From assembly GCA_003427395.1 (NCBI GenBank), contig BFEA01000783.1:1652-38266 (forward strand): a stretch of 36,615 bases of DNA. Reading direction: 5' to 3'. Origin of the DNA: Chara braunii (taxonomy: Eukaryota > Streptophyta > Charophyceae > Charales > Characeae). Under the pieces are notes generated by a model, which had not been told where the DNA came from, did no database searches, and was given only the letters and a program-made list of their open reading frames with translations. Below, piece after piece: positions 11,285 to 20,983 of the stretch. Positions within the stretch are counted from its first letter, which is position 1; each line of letters starts with the position of its first letter. The translations under genes and the position numbers were made by a program.

Positions 11285-12790
11285 TCAGCTTCCCTTATTG
11301 AAGAGAGTGCTGATGACTCTTCTACGCCCTTTGCCTGTTTCCCTGAAGTCGATAACAGTCCTGCACAGCAAGCCCAGGCTTTTGACAATGCTTTCCCATT
11401 CTTTTTGACTGATACGGAGGGCTTCCCAAGGCTTGGTAGATGCGTCCTCCGGTTTCTCAGGGATCTTTGCATTCTTGGGGAGGTGTACAATAGTTCCCCT
11501 ACCCGAACCACGGTTAGGCCTCTTGTTTGAAGCAGTCTTTTTAAAAGCATTAAGTTTTTTATCTTCGTTTACGTCAGACTCAATGGCTGATGTGGAACAA
11601 CCCATATCGGAGTCCGGCTCTAGATCATCATCTAGAGACAGATGATCCGCGTAGGACTGATCTTCAGCCTCCCGATGTTCATGCAGGGCAAGCTGGTTGC
11701 TGCTTCCATACCGCTTGCGTTGTGATTTTCCACCTGCAGCGGGTGCCTTTTTACGCCTGGCGAGGTCCTTGGCCTCTAGGTTGACTAGATCCGTCATGAG
11801 CTCTCGCCAAGTGGTATGGTCTTTGAGTCCTAGCAGGGAGAGGTATTCTTTAGGGGCCACTCCCATGACTACATCCATACAAGACACGTCGGTCATTCCC
11901 AGGTCTGGAGTGGTGAACAGACCAGTCCAGTGTTGTTCCAAAGCCTGCATGGAGGACCTCCATGTTTGGCCCTTGAGGGCCTCAAGCTTCAGCCTTGCCT
12001 TGAGCGCAGGGTGCTTATCTTGGTACCGTGTGATGAGAAGGTCCTCAAGGGTGTTTTCAGGGGTTACTTTCAGCCACTCAGTCAGGTCAATTCTTTCATA
12101 ACCTGCAGCAACAGCTTGGAGCTCAATGTGATTTCGTACAGCAGGCTCAGTATTAGTGCCCATGATCATGCTTCGGTCTTCCTGCGGTGTCCGCATAACC
12201 TCGAAGTTTGAGCGCATGGAACTAATCCAAGAGGTGATATCCGTTTTCCCGTCGTACTTGGGCACCAAAGTGGCCGCCCGCTTGTCCACTACGGGACCGC
12301 TGTACTGTACGCCAGTAAGGACTGTGGCGTTTTGGACTGATGAACCTGCATTTGGGACTACGACTAGTGCAGAACTGTCGGCGCTGCCGCTTGAGGAGTT
12401 GGCACGGGTTCCTGCGTTGGTCACAGTTCCGCTTGCTCTTGCCATGAGGACCGTGTTAGATTGAGAGACTGGGACTGCAGCAGGTCGAGGGTTAGGAGGG
12501 CGGGGGGCAGACAGTTGGGACTGTTTGAGGCCGAGTATCTCAGCCTGCAACTCTTTGTTTCGCTGCTCTAGTGTTGTCACACGGGACTCAAGGTCTTCCA
12601 AGGTCCGCAATCGAGCCAAGGCTGCTACGGCAGCAGCTAGCCTCTCCTGGAACCGGTCAACATTGGCTTCCGGGACCTGAAGGAGGGCCACCTGATCTGC
12701 AATGCTTGTGGCTCTGGCTGCTGCCTCTGCCTGATTGCTTCGCGCCTGGTCGTTACTTTTATTTCGCTTTTTTGCAATCTTTATTATCTA
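11285..12790 (-). CDS. Gag protein of element 2 (open frame, N-terminus cut)
   Basis: A continuous frame of about 500 codons. No ATG marks the start: the frame is open up to a TAG at about 12789-12791, where the mitochondrial sequence begins, so the native N-terminus is probably lost. The first ~70 residues form a heptad-like coiled coil (ALARLRTLEDLESRVTTLEQ). Next is a Ser/Gly-rich linker, then a retrotransposon gag core: KYDGKTDITSWISSMRSNFE, LEDLLITRYQDKHPALKARL, ALEQHWTGLFTTPDLGM and a Lys/Arg-rich tail. No CCHC knuckle is present. Gag would form the virus-like particle and package element RNA. It is surprisingly intact compared with the broken pol downstream. Confidence 0.8.
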
Positions 12791-12798
12791 GTCGAGCA

Positions 12799-13134
12799 AA
12801 AACTCATACAGTGATTAGGCCGTTGAAAGTAGCTTCTATTTATCAAAGTGCTTCTTTGATTGCACAAGAAATATGCAACAAATTGGAACAAAAAATATCA
12901 TTTCGTCAAATCTGTAGATCTATTTTCCAACAAATTGAAAAATGCAATTATGTGAAAGGAATTCGCATTAGTTGTTCAGGTCGAAACAATGGTGCAGAGA
13001 TTGCTAAGACTGAATGCAGAAAATATGGTCAAACATCTTTGCNTGTGTTCTCAGATAAAATAGATTATGCTCAGGCACAAGCATCTACTCCTTATGGAAT
13101 CTTAGGTGTCAAGGTGTGGGTCTCATATTCATAA
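12799..13134 (+). pseudogene. rps3: Mitochondrial-type ribosomal protein S3, C-terminal end
   Basis: About 110 codons ending at TAA 13132-13134. The reading frame gives VIRPLKVASIYQSASLIAQE, then a KH-proximal/C-terminal S3 core with KGIRISCSGR, NGAEIAKTECRKYGQTS and TPYGILGVKVWVSYS. The motif G-A-E-I-A-x-T-E and the ending G-I-x-G-V-K-V-W are typical of the S3 C-terminal domain. No stop interrupts the fragment; one ambiguous base (13043) leaves a single residue unknown. The N-terminal part, normally long in mitochondrial S3, is absent. It has no promoter in the nuclear context and is a pseudogene fragment. Confidence 0.85.
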
Positions 13135-13151
13135 AATCAACCAGAACACAT

Positions 13152-13320
13152 ATGCTATATCCAAAACGTACAAAATTTCGTAAATATCAGAAAGGAAGAA
13201 GCAAAGGCTCCCACGGGGCGGCACAACTTTGTTTTGGAAAATATGGTTTTAAAAGTTGTGAAGCAGGTCGCATATCATATCAAGGAATCGAAGCGGCGCG
13301 TCGTGCCTCACCAGGAAATT
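13152..13320 (+). pseudogene. rpl16: Mitochondrial-type ribosomal protein L16, N-terminal part
   Basis: ATG at 13152 starts MLYPKRTKFRKYQKGRSKG, followed by AAQLCFGKYGFKSCEAGRIS and YQGIEAARRA. These match the L16/L10e family N-terminus (the K-R-T-K-x-R-K start, the L-x-F-G-x-Y-G block and I-E-A-A-R-R). Similarity stops near 13310-13320, after about 55 codons of a usual 135 or so. The frame then runs into unrelated sequence, so the gene is truncated by a recombination breakpoint or by an intron whose other exon is absent. Confidence 0.85.
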
Positions 13321-13544
13321 TTGTTTTGTTTGTTTTGGTGTCATCTTATATCCACTAATGAATCAAATCAATGTGGAAAAGAAGTCGCCCATCTGCCTTC
13401 TGTTCTGTGTGAATGACATTCACGCTTGTTTGTAGGCAAGCCCACTGGTNAAGTACCGCTTTCTCTGATGGAGACTCTAATCATTATTAGTATGCGCAAC
13501 GTGCNTCCCCGGACTGCGAATTCGGGGCTTTTCTTTTGCCAACG

Positions 13545-13899
13545 TATGGCTATGGTGGACCTCATCTTGTGCCTGCAGTAGAAGTGGGATTCAGATATTG
13601 ATTCTGATTCAGCTGTTCAACATTATTATTGTTTATTTATTGTTTGAATAAGGGAGGAGGAGAGGAGGAGGTAGTTGAGCGAAGAAGAAGAGCTTTGTCT
13701 TTGGTCTATGCTGGAGTACATCATCTCTTTCTTCTTTCTTAATTCTTCTTCTTCTTCTTTCCCTCTCTCTGCTCTCAAGTTCTTTCATTTCTTTGCAATT
13801 GGACCACATTGGGCTCAAGTTTATTCATTTCTTTTCGCAATTGGACAACATTGTACTTTCTGATGATTGTGGACTTCGAAGTTGCCCAGGATCGTAACA
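13545..13899 (+). repeat. LTR 3' end related to element 2, opposite orientation
   Basis: Shares blocks in order with the reverse complement of 6143-6450: GCTATGGTGGAC, GGATATTGATTCTGATTCA-like, a GAA/TTC-rich stretch, TTTCATTTCTTTGCAATTGG, and the end CCAGGATCGTAACA. It contains an internal duplication of the CATTTCTTTxxCAATTGG block. It is cut on its left by the mitochondrial sequence and ends with CA at 13899. No primer-binding site follows, so it is a 3' or solo LTR remnant. Confidence 0.7.
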
Positions 13900-15704
13900 A
13901 TATCCTCTTACAACGTCGTTCTAAAATCCCCAGGTTCTACTTGGTGAAATCTGAAATTCTAATCTCCTATAATTCCCTATTTCGTATAATCTTCTTCTTA
14001 ATTTTTGTGCTCAGAGTGTTGAAATTCAAATCCTAATTTTCTAAAAATTCTTCTACAATTCCTACCTCCGATCTTGACGTCATAATTTTGGAGTATTTTT
14101 TTTTGAATTCGAAACGTGTATCTGAGTCTATGCTGGTTGTAGTGGGTTGTTTTGGCGGTGATGGTTGGAGATAACGCGCTTTGCAGCAAAGGGGCTAGCC
14201 TGTAGGGCGGGAATAGGGTACAGCAGCGGTGGAGATGGTGGCTCGACCTCAGTAAGTCTTCTCGGAGTAAGGGTGGCAATGATGAGGATTGGTGGCTTGT
14301 CTTTTGTCTGTTGACATCCGGTGGTCCCAGTGGTCTGCGAATGGACAATGCCAGAACGACGATGGTTAGTGCTAGGGCTTGGTAGCGCTGCCCTGTAACT
14401 CGAGCTATACGGGGGCATGAGACCTGGTAGAGAGATTTGGGGAGTCGTTGAGGGTGGAAGGCGCTCTAGTGTCTGTTGGTGGGCTGGTACTTAGTCAACG
14501 CTGGTCGGAGCCGGGGCGAGTTGCTCTGCCCTGTAGCCTAGCAGGTGGGGGGTTTTTGGGGTGGGTCGCGCCACCCTGTAACGTAACAGTTGGGGGTATG
14601 AGGCCTGGTAGAGAGATTGGGTATTGGGTTCTAGGGAGGAGGTGGATAAGGTTGAGTTGTTGAAAGGCACCGGGGCAGGTAGTTTCTGGTCTGAAAGCCT
14701 CATATAATCTAAAGTTGGTTTCTGGTTTCTTCACAAGTAAGTTGGCCGTTTAGTGGTCTTAAGAATGTTTAAGGACTCTGGGGACTCCTATCAACTCGTC
14801 TTAGGTGGCTTCGATGCTGTTATACTCAGTGATCTGCGGCTGTTCGATGCCAGAACGACGCTGGCCGGTGTTGGGGTGTTGCCCTGTAACCAACTGATGC
14901 AGGAGCGTGAGGCCTGATAGAGAGATCTGGGGATGCTTTGGGGTGGGCATTCCACGGGACAACCAAGGGTTGCTGCCGGGACAACGCTGGTCGGAGCTGG
15001 GGTGAGTTGTGTTGCCCTGTAACCCAGCAGGATTTGGGGGTGTGAGGCCTGGAAGAGCTCGACAGGGAGTAAGGCAGTTTTGGAGAACTTTGGAAGGGTT
15101 TGTTAGGGATGTCGAGGGTTTTGGAGCTTTTTTAGGACCTCTGCGGTCTATTTCCATGTTCCTGAATTACTGCAAGTGTTCTCAGACATGGCTCCGGTAT
15201 CTCAAAAGAAGAGATCGAGGGAGGAGGAGATGGTGGGATATCACGCGTCCTACTAGTGAGAGGGCTAGCTGGTAGGATGGGAATAGGGTGCAGCAGTAGC
15301 GGAGATGGTGGCTCTGTTGCAGTAAGTCTTGCCGGAGTGGGGTACAGGGGATTGATTGGGGTGTCTGAGTCTTTTTCTAAATTGTGCATATGTTTTTGTT
15401 TTTCAAAACAGAGGTGAGTGGGAGAAGTAGATGGTGGGATATCAAGCGTCCTACTAGTGAGCGGGCTAGCTCGTAGGATGGAAATAGGGTACAGCAGCAG
15501 TGGAGATGGTGGCTTTGCTGCAGTAAGTCTTGTCGGAGTAAGGTAAAGAGGATTGATGGGGGGGTTCTGAGTCGTTTTCTGAATTTTGCTCGTTTTTGAA
15601 TTTCGACGTAGTAATTCTCTAAGTAGTTCAATTTTTTTCTTAGCCAAAGCCGGGTAATGGCCCCGATATTTCAAACTTTCAAAATTCAATGTAAATTTCC
15701 ATAT
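13900..15704. repeat. Diverged repeat blocks, no gene
   Basis: Two families of blocks recur. Block A (GGGCTAGC..GTAGGATGGGAATAGGG.ACAGCAG..GGAGATGGTGGCT...CAGTAAGTCTT) is at about 14190-14270, 15259-15340 and 15462-15540. Block B (CGCTGGTCGGAGC.GGGG, then GCCCTGTAACC, then TGAGGCCTGGTAGAGAGAT) recurs at about 14350-14440, 14490-14620, 14850-14930 and 14980-15060. Open frames on either strand here are proline/serine or arginine rich with no known domain and are not called. The blocks may be the 3' region of the poly(A)-ended element that finishes at 15793. Confidence 0.6.
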
Positions 15705-15793
15705 GGGACGCTGGGCTCGGTTCCCAGCACGTGCTGCTCCCCACGAATAGATTGGAGCCTTGTTCCCAATTAAAAAAAAAAAAAAAAAAAAAA
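15705..15793 (+). mobile_element. Non-LTR retrotransposon 3' tail with poly(A)
   Basis: A 55-bp block (15705-15758) matches 36493-36545 in the 3' UTR of the long LINE at about 87% (six substitutions, one indel by eye) and is followed shortly by A22 (15772-15793). This is the 3' signature of a retroposed copy in plus orientation. After the block the two sequences differ, and this copy lacks the terminal hairpin, so it may be a related LINE family or a SINE that borrowed the tail. Confidence 0.65.
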
Positions 15794-15859
15794 GTCTAGG
15801 TGTAATGTACAGCTGTGTATAAATATTAGGTGCAATTGGGGTAAAAACGATAAAAAACA

Positions 15860-16220
15860 GACACTTAGAAAAAAGGGAAAATACATGTTTTAAGTACATT
15901 CAGAGTCAAGATTCACTCAAGGATGAATCGGATATAAAAGGCTTGACTTTGGGAGGTTGAGATACAATGTATTTGAATCTAGAAGCAGTTGAGATAAAAA
16001 CGAACTGAAATGGAGTAGAGAAACATATATTTTAGTACAGATTCATCCTAGCATGAAATGGACACAAGATATCTTAGATTTAATATGATTTTCTTTGAGA
16101 TAATCTAGAAAAATCTAGACCATTGGAATCCAATGCGCAATGGATTACAATGGCTAGAGGAAACACACGTTTCAGATGCATCTAGAGCTAGCATCGAGTC
16201 CATATGCATTTCAGGTTGTA
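15860..16220. repeat. Decayed tandem repeat of about 140 bp (three units)
   Basis: The motif GGAAAATACATGTTTTAAG (about 15877), AGAGAAACATATATTTTAG (about 16017) and GAGGAAACACACGTTTCAG (about 16157) recurs at spacing near 140 bp. Each copy is followed by a similar GA/TT-rich stretch with CATC and a GCATGAAATGGACACA-like segment. Strongly diverged; AT-rich. No gene. Confidence 0.5.
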
Positions 16221-16570
16221 ACAGACTACAAAAAAATGACCTAGACCAAGTGAAAAAGGCCTCGACACCAACAAAATTAGAACTTTGACACCCTCGAGCC
16301 ATGGGACCTAGGGGTTATTATGGGAAAGTGAGGATCTACTAAAGGGCCTAGGGAAAAGGGCTACAAGGGGGTCGAAGTAGGACCTAGAATGGCTCAAATT
16401 AAAATGGGTCATTGTAGGATATGTGTTAACATTAATGACGGCCCTAGGATCTAAGATCCGAGGGCCGAAAAAATGGACATCTTGAAACGATGCACGAAGG
16501 GGTCGAAAATGGAGCCTTTCGGAATGAGAAGGGGGGCAAAGTAGTGGAATAATGGTGCGGATAGCAAAAA
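16221..16570. other. Non-coding stretch at the 3' end of element 3
   Basis: No domain is recognisable here. A hairpin with GGCCCT/AGGGCC and GGATC/GATCC arms lies at 16440-16466. Integrase should follow RNase H of element 3 at this side but is absent, so the element is truncated near here. Confidence 0.4.
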
Positions 16571-17513
16571 GCAGCTTTGAGAGCCATGAAAGCTGCCTGG
16601 GTCTCATCGTCGAAGTAGAATGGTCGGCCCACGCATTGAAGCTTGGTCAAATTGGCCGCAATCTTCGGTTAACCCTCGGTACCCCTGGAGTCTGAGGAAA
16701 GAACAGGCACCCGCAATATTTGTTGGCTCCGACCACTCTTTGACGGTTTGGATTTTGTCCAACAACGGACTGATCCTCTCCGGTGTGGCAAAATGACTCA
16801 AGTACTCCCAACTCTTGTCGTACAAACTCGCACTTGTCACGGTTGACCTTGTACTTGGTGCAGCAAAGAGTCTCCAAAATGCGGCGAAGATGCTTGAGAT
16901 ACTTATCCAATTGTAAACTAGGATGTCATTGAGGTAAACAAGGACAAACTGGTCTAACATAGAACAAAACTCATTGGTCGTTGCCGCTTGGGAAGTAGCC
17001 AGGGTATTGGTGAGGCTGAAAGGCATGACGGCCCACTCGAAATACCCTTACCACGCCTTGAACTCGGATTTGTAGTGGTTTTGTGAACGGATCGGATTAT
17101 GATGGTAGCCCGACTTAACTTTAAAAAGAACTTCGCACCGCCCAAACTCTCAAGAAGATTGTCGATGCGAGGAAGAGGTTCCATGTTATGGATTGTTTGC
17201 ACAAGCTAAGATCCTTGTTCTTCTTTTGAACGAATAGAGGGAGCGCACCTGAAGGGAAGCTATTGGGTCGGATCCAACCCTTGTTAAGCAAATTATCGAT
17301 TTGCACACTTAAAACCGCAAGCTCCTACTCGCTCACGCCAGAGATACAGCCATTGGGTGGAACGACGTTGTCCTCAACAATGATCTGGTAAGAGATGGGG
17401 CGGTCCAGAACTACACTCGTTGGAGGCTCAAAAATGTCTTCAAATTTGTTGAGTAACCGAAGTACAGAAGGATCCAAAGACACATCCGTTGGTGAAGAGT
17501 CGGTGGTCGCCAT
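16570..17513 (-). pseudogene. Reverse transcriptase of element 3 (broken)
   Basis: Pieces in three frames, in order: linker SVLRLLNKFEDIFEPP and VVPPNGCI; LNKGWIRPNSFPSGALPLF; EPLPRIDNLLESLGGAKFF; MPFSLTNTLATSQAATTNEF; QFVLVYLNDILVYN; NRDKCEFVRQEL; and a late QCVGRPFYFDDETQAAFMAL. The catalytic YLDD is YLND, so the first Asp is lost. At least five frame changes occur between 17306 and 16570. No activity is possible. Confidence 0.85.
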
Positions 17514-17569
17514 GGTGCGAAGGAAGCAAAGGCCGATTTCCTCGGACCGCTTGTAAGCACAAGTGGTCT

Positions 17570-18139
17570 AAAAACTCTTGGCTGAAACTACTTGGCATTG
17601 AATCGAAGTGCGAGGAGGAGGTATGGTACACAAAACTTCGGCGCCGAAAGCGTTGTAAACGGTGAATGTCCGACGATGGAAGTTAACCATATGGTCCGCG
17701 CTCGCGAGCCAAGGCATCCCCAAAATCATATCGAAGTTTGTGCAAAGACGATGAAACTGATGGCTTCGCACACATGAGGAGCGCAGTACCCAAGGACATC
17801 GCTCGAAAAGTTGTTGCGTACGCCGATCTGCAAGGTTGACCGAAGTGGAGCTTCCATCCAAACGCAAGCTCATTGGATGAACGATTAGCTAATGAAGTTA
17901 CGAGTCGTGCCACTATTTAGCGAAGTGTTGCAGAGCGCTTGCCGTATTTGGATGTGAACATAAAGTAGTTGTGTGTTGTCGTTGTCGCACCATTGTGTGT
18001 GAAACATATGCCTGACCTCCCCTGAATAGTCAAGAAGATTGGCCATCGTGACTTTGTCATCCATGAGCAAACTTGGTGGTGAAGACAAGGACAAGTACTC
18101 GTGTAGAGATGTGCAATGCGATCCCAGTAAGCAGCCCAT
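17570..18139 (-). pseudogene. Protease domain of element 3 (inactivated)
   Basis: The frame from 18139 reads LYVHIQIRQALCNTSLNSGT then TRNFIS and hits a stop at 17885. A second frame (17873-17571) continues with VNLADRRTQQLFERC and NFDMILGMPWLASADH. The active-site Asp of D-S-G is Asn, exactly as in element 1. The ILGMPWL motif is intact. Confidence 0.8.
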
Positions 18140-18154
18140 TGTAGGGAGAGGTAG

Positions 18155-19524
18155 TCAAGCAAAATCCACGGGCGTCAATGGGTACAAGTCCTCCATGTTG
18201 AACTCGTGCGCGGATTCCCTTAAAGAGGTTGAAGGCATTGAAGCCGAATTGCTAACGGATGGAGAGGATACCGCACAAATGATGGGTACTTGTCCTTGAA
18301 CAAGAGAACCTAGTGGTGGAACAACCCGATCAGCATATTCCTTGAAAGAACTAAGGAGAGGACTCACAACTTCCTCATGTGCCCCGGAACTAAGAGAGGT
18401 TGCTCGTGAAGCAGCTGGTTTCGGAGGCGTCAAGAGTGTAGTCGTCCCACTCTCGGCGGCGCTTAGTTTTCCGAATGGGACTTCCCCTTGGCGACCGCCT
18501 TCTTGCTAATGCGAGTGGCAGTCTCATGATAGTCGCTATTGCACCATAAGCAATATGAGTACTTGGACCAATTCCGGTACACGGACTCAGAAAATACCAT
18601 ATTGAAGCTATGGTTCTTTACCGGACTACCTAGTCCCGGATGGTGATGAGGTGGATGTCTTCCTTTTGCCTTTGCCCTTTCCTTAGGGCTGCGAAGCACC
18701 CCCCCAGGTGGCTGCTACCATATCTCCCTGGTCCTAGGCAGCAATTGATTCCTTATGAATGGTGGCCTACGAATCTGCGGGCACTGCAATATATGGTTGT
18801 CGTTGCTATCACTTATTCGGGCTCGCAAATGCAGTTTCGTGGTTGTTGCCAATCGTTGTGTTGGTCAAAATAATCTGCGAGGCTTTGTCAAACAATTGTT
18901 GGGATGTGGCGAGTGTCTCCGCGACTTACGTGAGCGTGTGATGCAGCATCGGAGGTGGTTCTTGATGAAGTTATACTTCAGGCCTTCGAACATAATCCGC
19001 AAGCTTGGTTTGGACGCCAACCATTGATACCTGGTGATCCAATCCGCACTTGCCATAGAATGTCATAGCATGCTGGTGAAAGTTCATTAACTTCTCAATG
19101 GCCTTGAGATGTAGCGGCTGCAATTGGAACCATTTAGGCCATGCATCCTCAAGCGCGTCCCAGCTCATCTTGGTGTGGAGGTCAACGATCTTCACACCAT
19201 GGGTGGTGATGATGTTGTCGAGCCATGCTTGACACACACCTTTGGTTCCGTGAGCTTAGCCGTCATTCACTCAATCTATGATCGCAACTGCGCGCCTGCA
19301 GTGGGAGTAGTGAATGCGTTCTTGAGAGTATTGAGTTGCGCTTTCAAAGCCTGGATTTCTGGTGACTCGCTTCCCGCTTTGATCGGAGCCAAGTTTCCCC
19401 ATACTTCTCCCATCTCAGTCACATACAGATTGAGGGAATCGTGCAGAGCCTTCATGTACTCTGCATGCCTTATTTCCGCTGCTTTAGATTCCTCCTCTTT
19501 TCTCTCCTGCTCATCCTTCTTCCT
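18155..19524 (-). pseudogene. Gag central and C-terminal part of element 3 (frameshifted)
   Basis: Three pieces. About 19500-19260 continues the gag coiled coil (KKDEQERKEESKAAEI-type) and contains a LNLYVTEMGEVWG block. The piece 19237-18971 is the conserved gag core (CQAWLDNIITTHGVKIVDLH, WDALEDAWPKWFQLQP). The piece 18699-18463 holds YCLWCNSDYHETATR, a CCHC knuckle (C-x2-C-x4-H-x4) whose last Cys is Arg. A Ser/Pro-rich segment (18433-18155) then leads to the protease. Stops and frameshifts separate them. Confidence 0.7.
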
Positions 19525-20328
19525 TTACTCCTCCTCCTCCTTCCTAGTTGCCTCTTCTTGAGCTTTGGCTTCATCAGCCTTTTCCCACACAATCCTCTCT
19601 TCTTCTTGCTTCGCCTTTTCACGCCTCTCATTTTCTTTGCCACATTGGATCTCAATCCATGAAGCCACCGTTTCAGCCTTCGTAGGGATGGCGGTAACCT
19701 GGTTAGACAGCCAGGATCTGTTGTTGTTGTTGCCGAACCTGTTTTGGAAAGGTATAACAGCCAGGATCTGCTGTTGTTGTTGCTGAACCTGTTTTTTTTG
19801 GAAAGGTATAAAGGGCAGTGGAGCAGGAAGGGGGGCGGGATTGGGGCCAGGTGCCGCAGAGTTGGTAGTGGGGGAAGCCAAGAGGGCAAGATGAGGAGCA
19901 TACGGTCGATAAGGTTGGTAGGAGGAGGAAGAGGACGAGGGATCCTCGCGGTGTGGACAATAACACGAGATGTGGAGTGTCTGGCCAGAAGTCCAGCATT
20001 GCGTTGAAGAATTCATTGTCTGCCAAAAAGAAGGTGGGCAAGGTGCCGCAGAGTTGGTAGTGGGGGAAGCCAAGAGGGCAAGAGGAGGAGCAGACGGTCG
20101 ATAAAGTTGGTAGGAGGAGGAAGAGGACGAGGGATCCTGGCGGTGTGGACAATAACACGAGACGTGGAGTGTCTGGCCACAAGTCCAGCATTGCGTTGAA
20201 GAATTCCTGCCAAAAAGAAGGTGGGCGACCCAAAATCGAACGGTAATACCTTGAAGACATGTCGAGCAACAATAGTGAGATTTAGTAATCAAATCAGGGT
20301 GTAGGATGGGGGGTAGGACAGGGAGCAA
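19525..20328 (-). pseudogene. Gag N-terminal part of element 3 with duplicated zinc knuckle
   Basis: An open frame of 267 codons. It contains two copies of a segment: CWTCGQTLHVSCYCPHR (perfect C-x2-C-x4-H-x4-C zinc knuckle, nearer the N-terminus) and CWTSGQTLHISCYCPHR (second Cys is Ser). Each is followed by DPSSSSSSYQ and a shared LALLASPTTNSAAP stretch. A Gln-rich tract (QVQQQQQQILAV) and a highly charged helix rich in Glu/Lys/Arg (NERREKAKQEEERIVWEKAD) follow, likely a coiled coil. The start is uncertain: the frame opens near 20328, with no LTR or PBS recognised upstream. The zinc knuckle would bind element RNA. Confidence 0.7.
19850..20228. repeat. Tandem duplication of about 190 bp inside gag
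   Basis: Copy A is 19850-20041 and copy B is 20042-20228, starting at GGTGCCGCAGAGTTGG. They are nearly identical except for scattered substitutions and five extra bases (ATTGT) in copy A after GAAGAATTC. The duplication is what doubles the zinc knuckle in the gag frame on the minus strand. Confidence 0.9.
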
Positions 20329-20329
20329 A

Positions 20330-20726
20330 GTTTATGGGTGTTTGTACCCACCTACTAGTGGCATAAACTCTACTCAGGTCAGTGCAATATCGAGAGTATG
20401 CATGATTCGTTACTTCGTTGATGATGATTTAATGAACGATAATAAATGTAATCGTCAGAATGTAATCACCAAGGGGACAAACAAATAACAGTTTTAGATT
20501 AAAGAATATACTTAATACATAGGACCGTAATGCCATTCACAAAGTATACAAATTTACAACCAAGTTTGTGATGGATCCAACTAATGAATAATGAGTGGGC
20601 ATATTACATGCATAACACATTCATTTGTGCGCATGTGTGATGCCAATGATAGACGATTCACAAGTCAATTAAAACTGCGATCAAACATATTTGAGATTGG
20701 AGATTCGAGTAGCGCACCATCTAGCA
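20330..20726. other. No gene recognised
   Basis: AT-rich sequence upstream (minus-strand sense) of element 3 gag, where its 5' UTR, PBS and LTR would be expected. None could be identified by eye. Confidence 0.3.
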
Positions 20727-20830
20727 AGAAGAAGAAAAAGAAGAAAAAGAAGAAGAAGAAGAAGAAGAAGAAGGAGAAGAGGAAGAAGAAGAAGGAGAAG
20801 AAGAAGAAGAAAGGAAAGAAAGAGGGGGCG
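20727..20830. repeat. GAA/AAG microsatellite
   Basis: Nearly pure AAG/GAA trinucleotides with AAA and GGA interruptions, fading into purine-rich sequence up to about 20885. Long Lys/Glu/Arg frames on the plus strand and Leu/Phe-rich frames on the minus strand are artefacts of this composition. Confidence 0.9.
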
Positions 20831-20983
20831 GAAGAGGAAGGGGAAAGAGGGGAGGATGAAGGAGAGGGCCAGGAGGAAAGCCCGACTACTCAATGATAGA
20901 AGTCTCACAATTGCCAACTGAAGATCTCGAGGAAGAAAGAAATAATAATCCAGCCCCCGATTGAAAATCTTGAAGTACAATAG

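Larger units (their letters stand above)
6143..12790 (-). mobile_element. Ty3/gypsy chromovirus element 2 (5'-truncated)
   Basis: Reading on the minus strand: gag (from about 12790), pol (11282 to 7543), PPT (7510-7501) and a 3' LTR (7497-6143). The 5' LTR and primer-binding site are missing; the gag frame ends in a stop at about 12789-12791, where mitochondrial DNA begins. Only about four lesions interrupt pol, so it is younger or less decayed than elements 1 and 3. A plus-oriented LTR end at 13545-13899 is related to its LTR but is in the opposite orientation, so it is not its own 5' LTR. Confidence 0.9.
12795..13540 (+). other. Nuclear copy of mitochondrial DNA (NUMT) with rps3 and rpl16 ends
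   Basis: Contains the 3' end of rps3 followed 17 bp later by the 5' part of rpl16. This order is kept in streptophyte mitochondrial genomes and descends from the bacterial S10 operon. It is AT-rich compared with its flanks. Left limit: element 2 gag stops matching at about 12790. Right limit: a retrotransposon LTR starts at about 13545. The stretch 13321-13540, with Ns at 13450 and 13505 and a CCCCG/CGGGG hairpin near 13507-13525, could be mitochondrial (possibly intronic) but has no recognisable gene. Mitochondrial rather than plastid origin is judged from the MLYPKRTKFRKYQKG start of rpl16. Confidence 0.75.
16308..20328 (-). mobile_element. Ty3/gypsy element 3, decayed, integrase missing
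   Basis: Minus-strand order: gag with N-terminal zinc knuckle and coiled coil (20328-18460), protease (about 18139-17570), linker and RT (17513-16600). RNase H and integrase are not found. Many frameshifts separate the pieces. It shares with element 1 the sequence around the mutated protease site, the FDMILGMxWL motif and the linker that ends in PP-x-G-C-I, so both belong to one family. Confidence 0.85.

Noticed and set aside
12795-13540. Plastid origin for the rps3-rpl16 segment
   Set aside because: The rpl16 start MLYPKRTKFRKYQKG and the rps3 C-terminus resemble the mitochondrial proteins rather than plastid ones, as far as I can judge without a search.
16440-16466. Hairpin considered as a terminator or element end
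   Set aside because: Isolated imperfect palindrome with no associated element boundary or transcript.
19525-20272. Second minus-strand frame of 189 codons across the duplicated segment
   Set aside because: A shadow of the gag frame with the zinc knuckles; it has no motif of its own.
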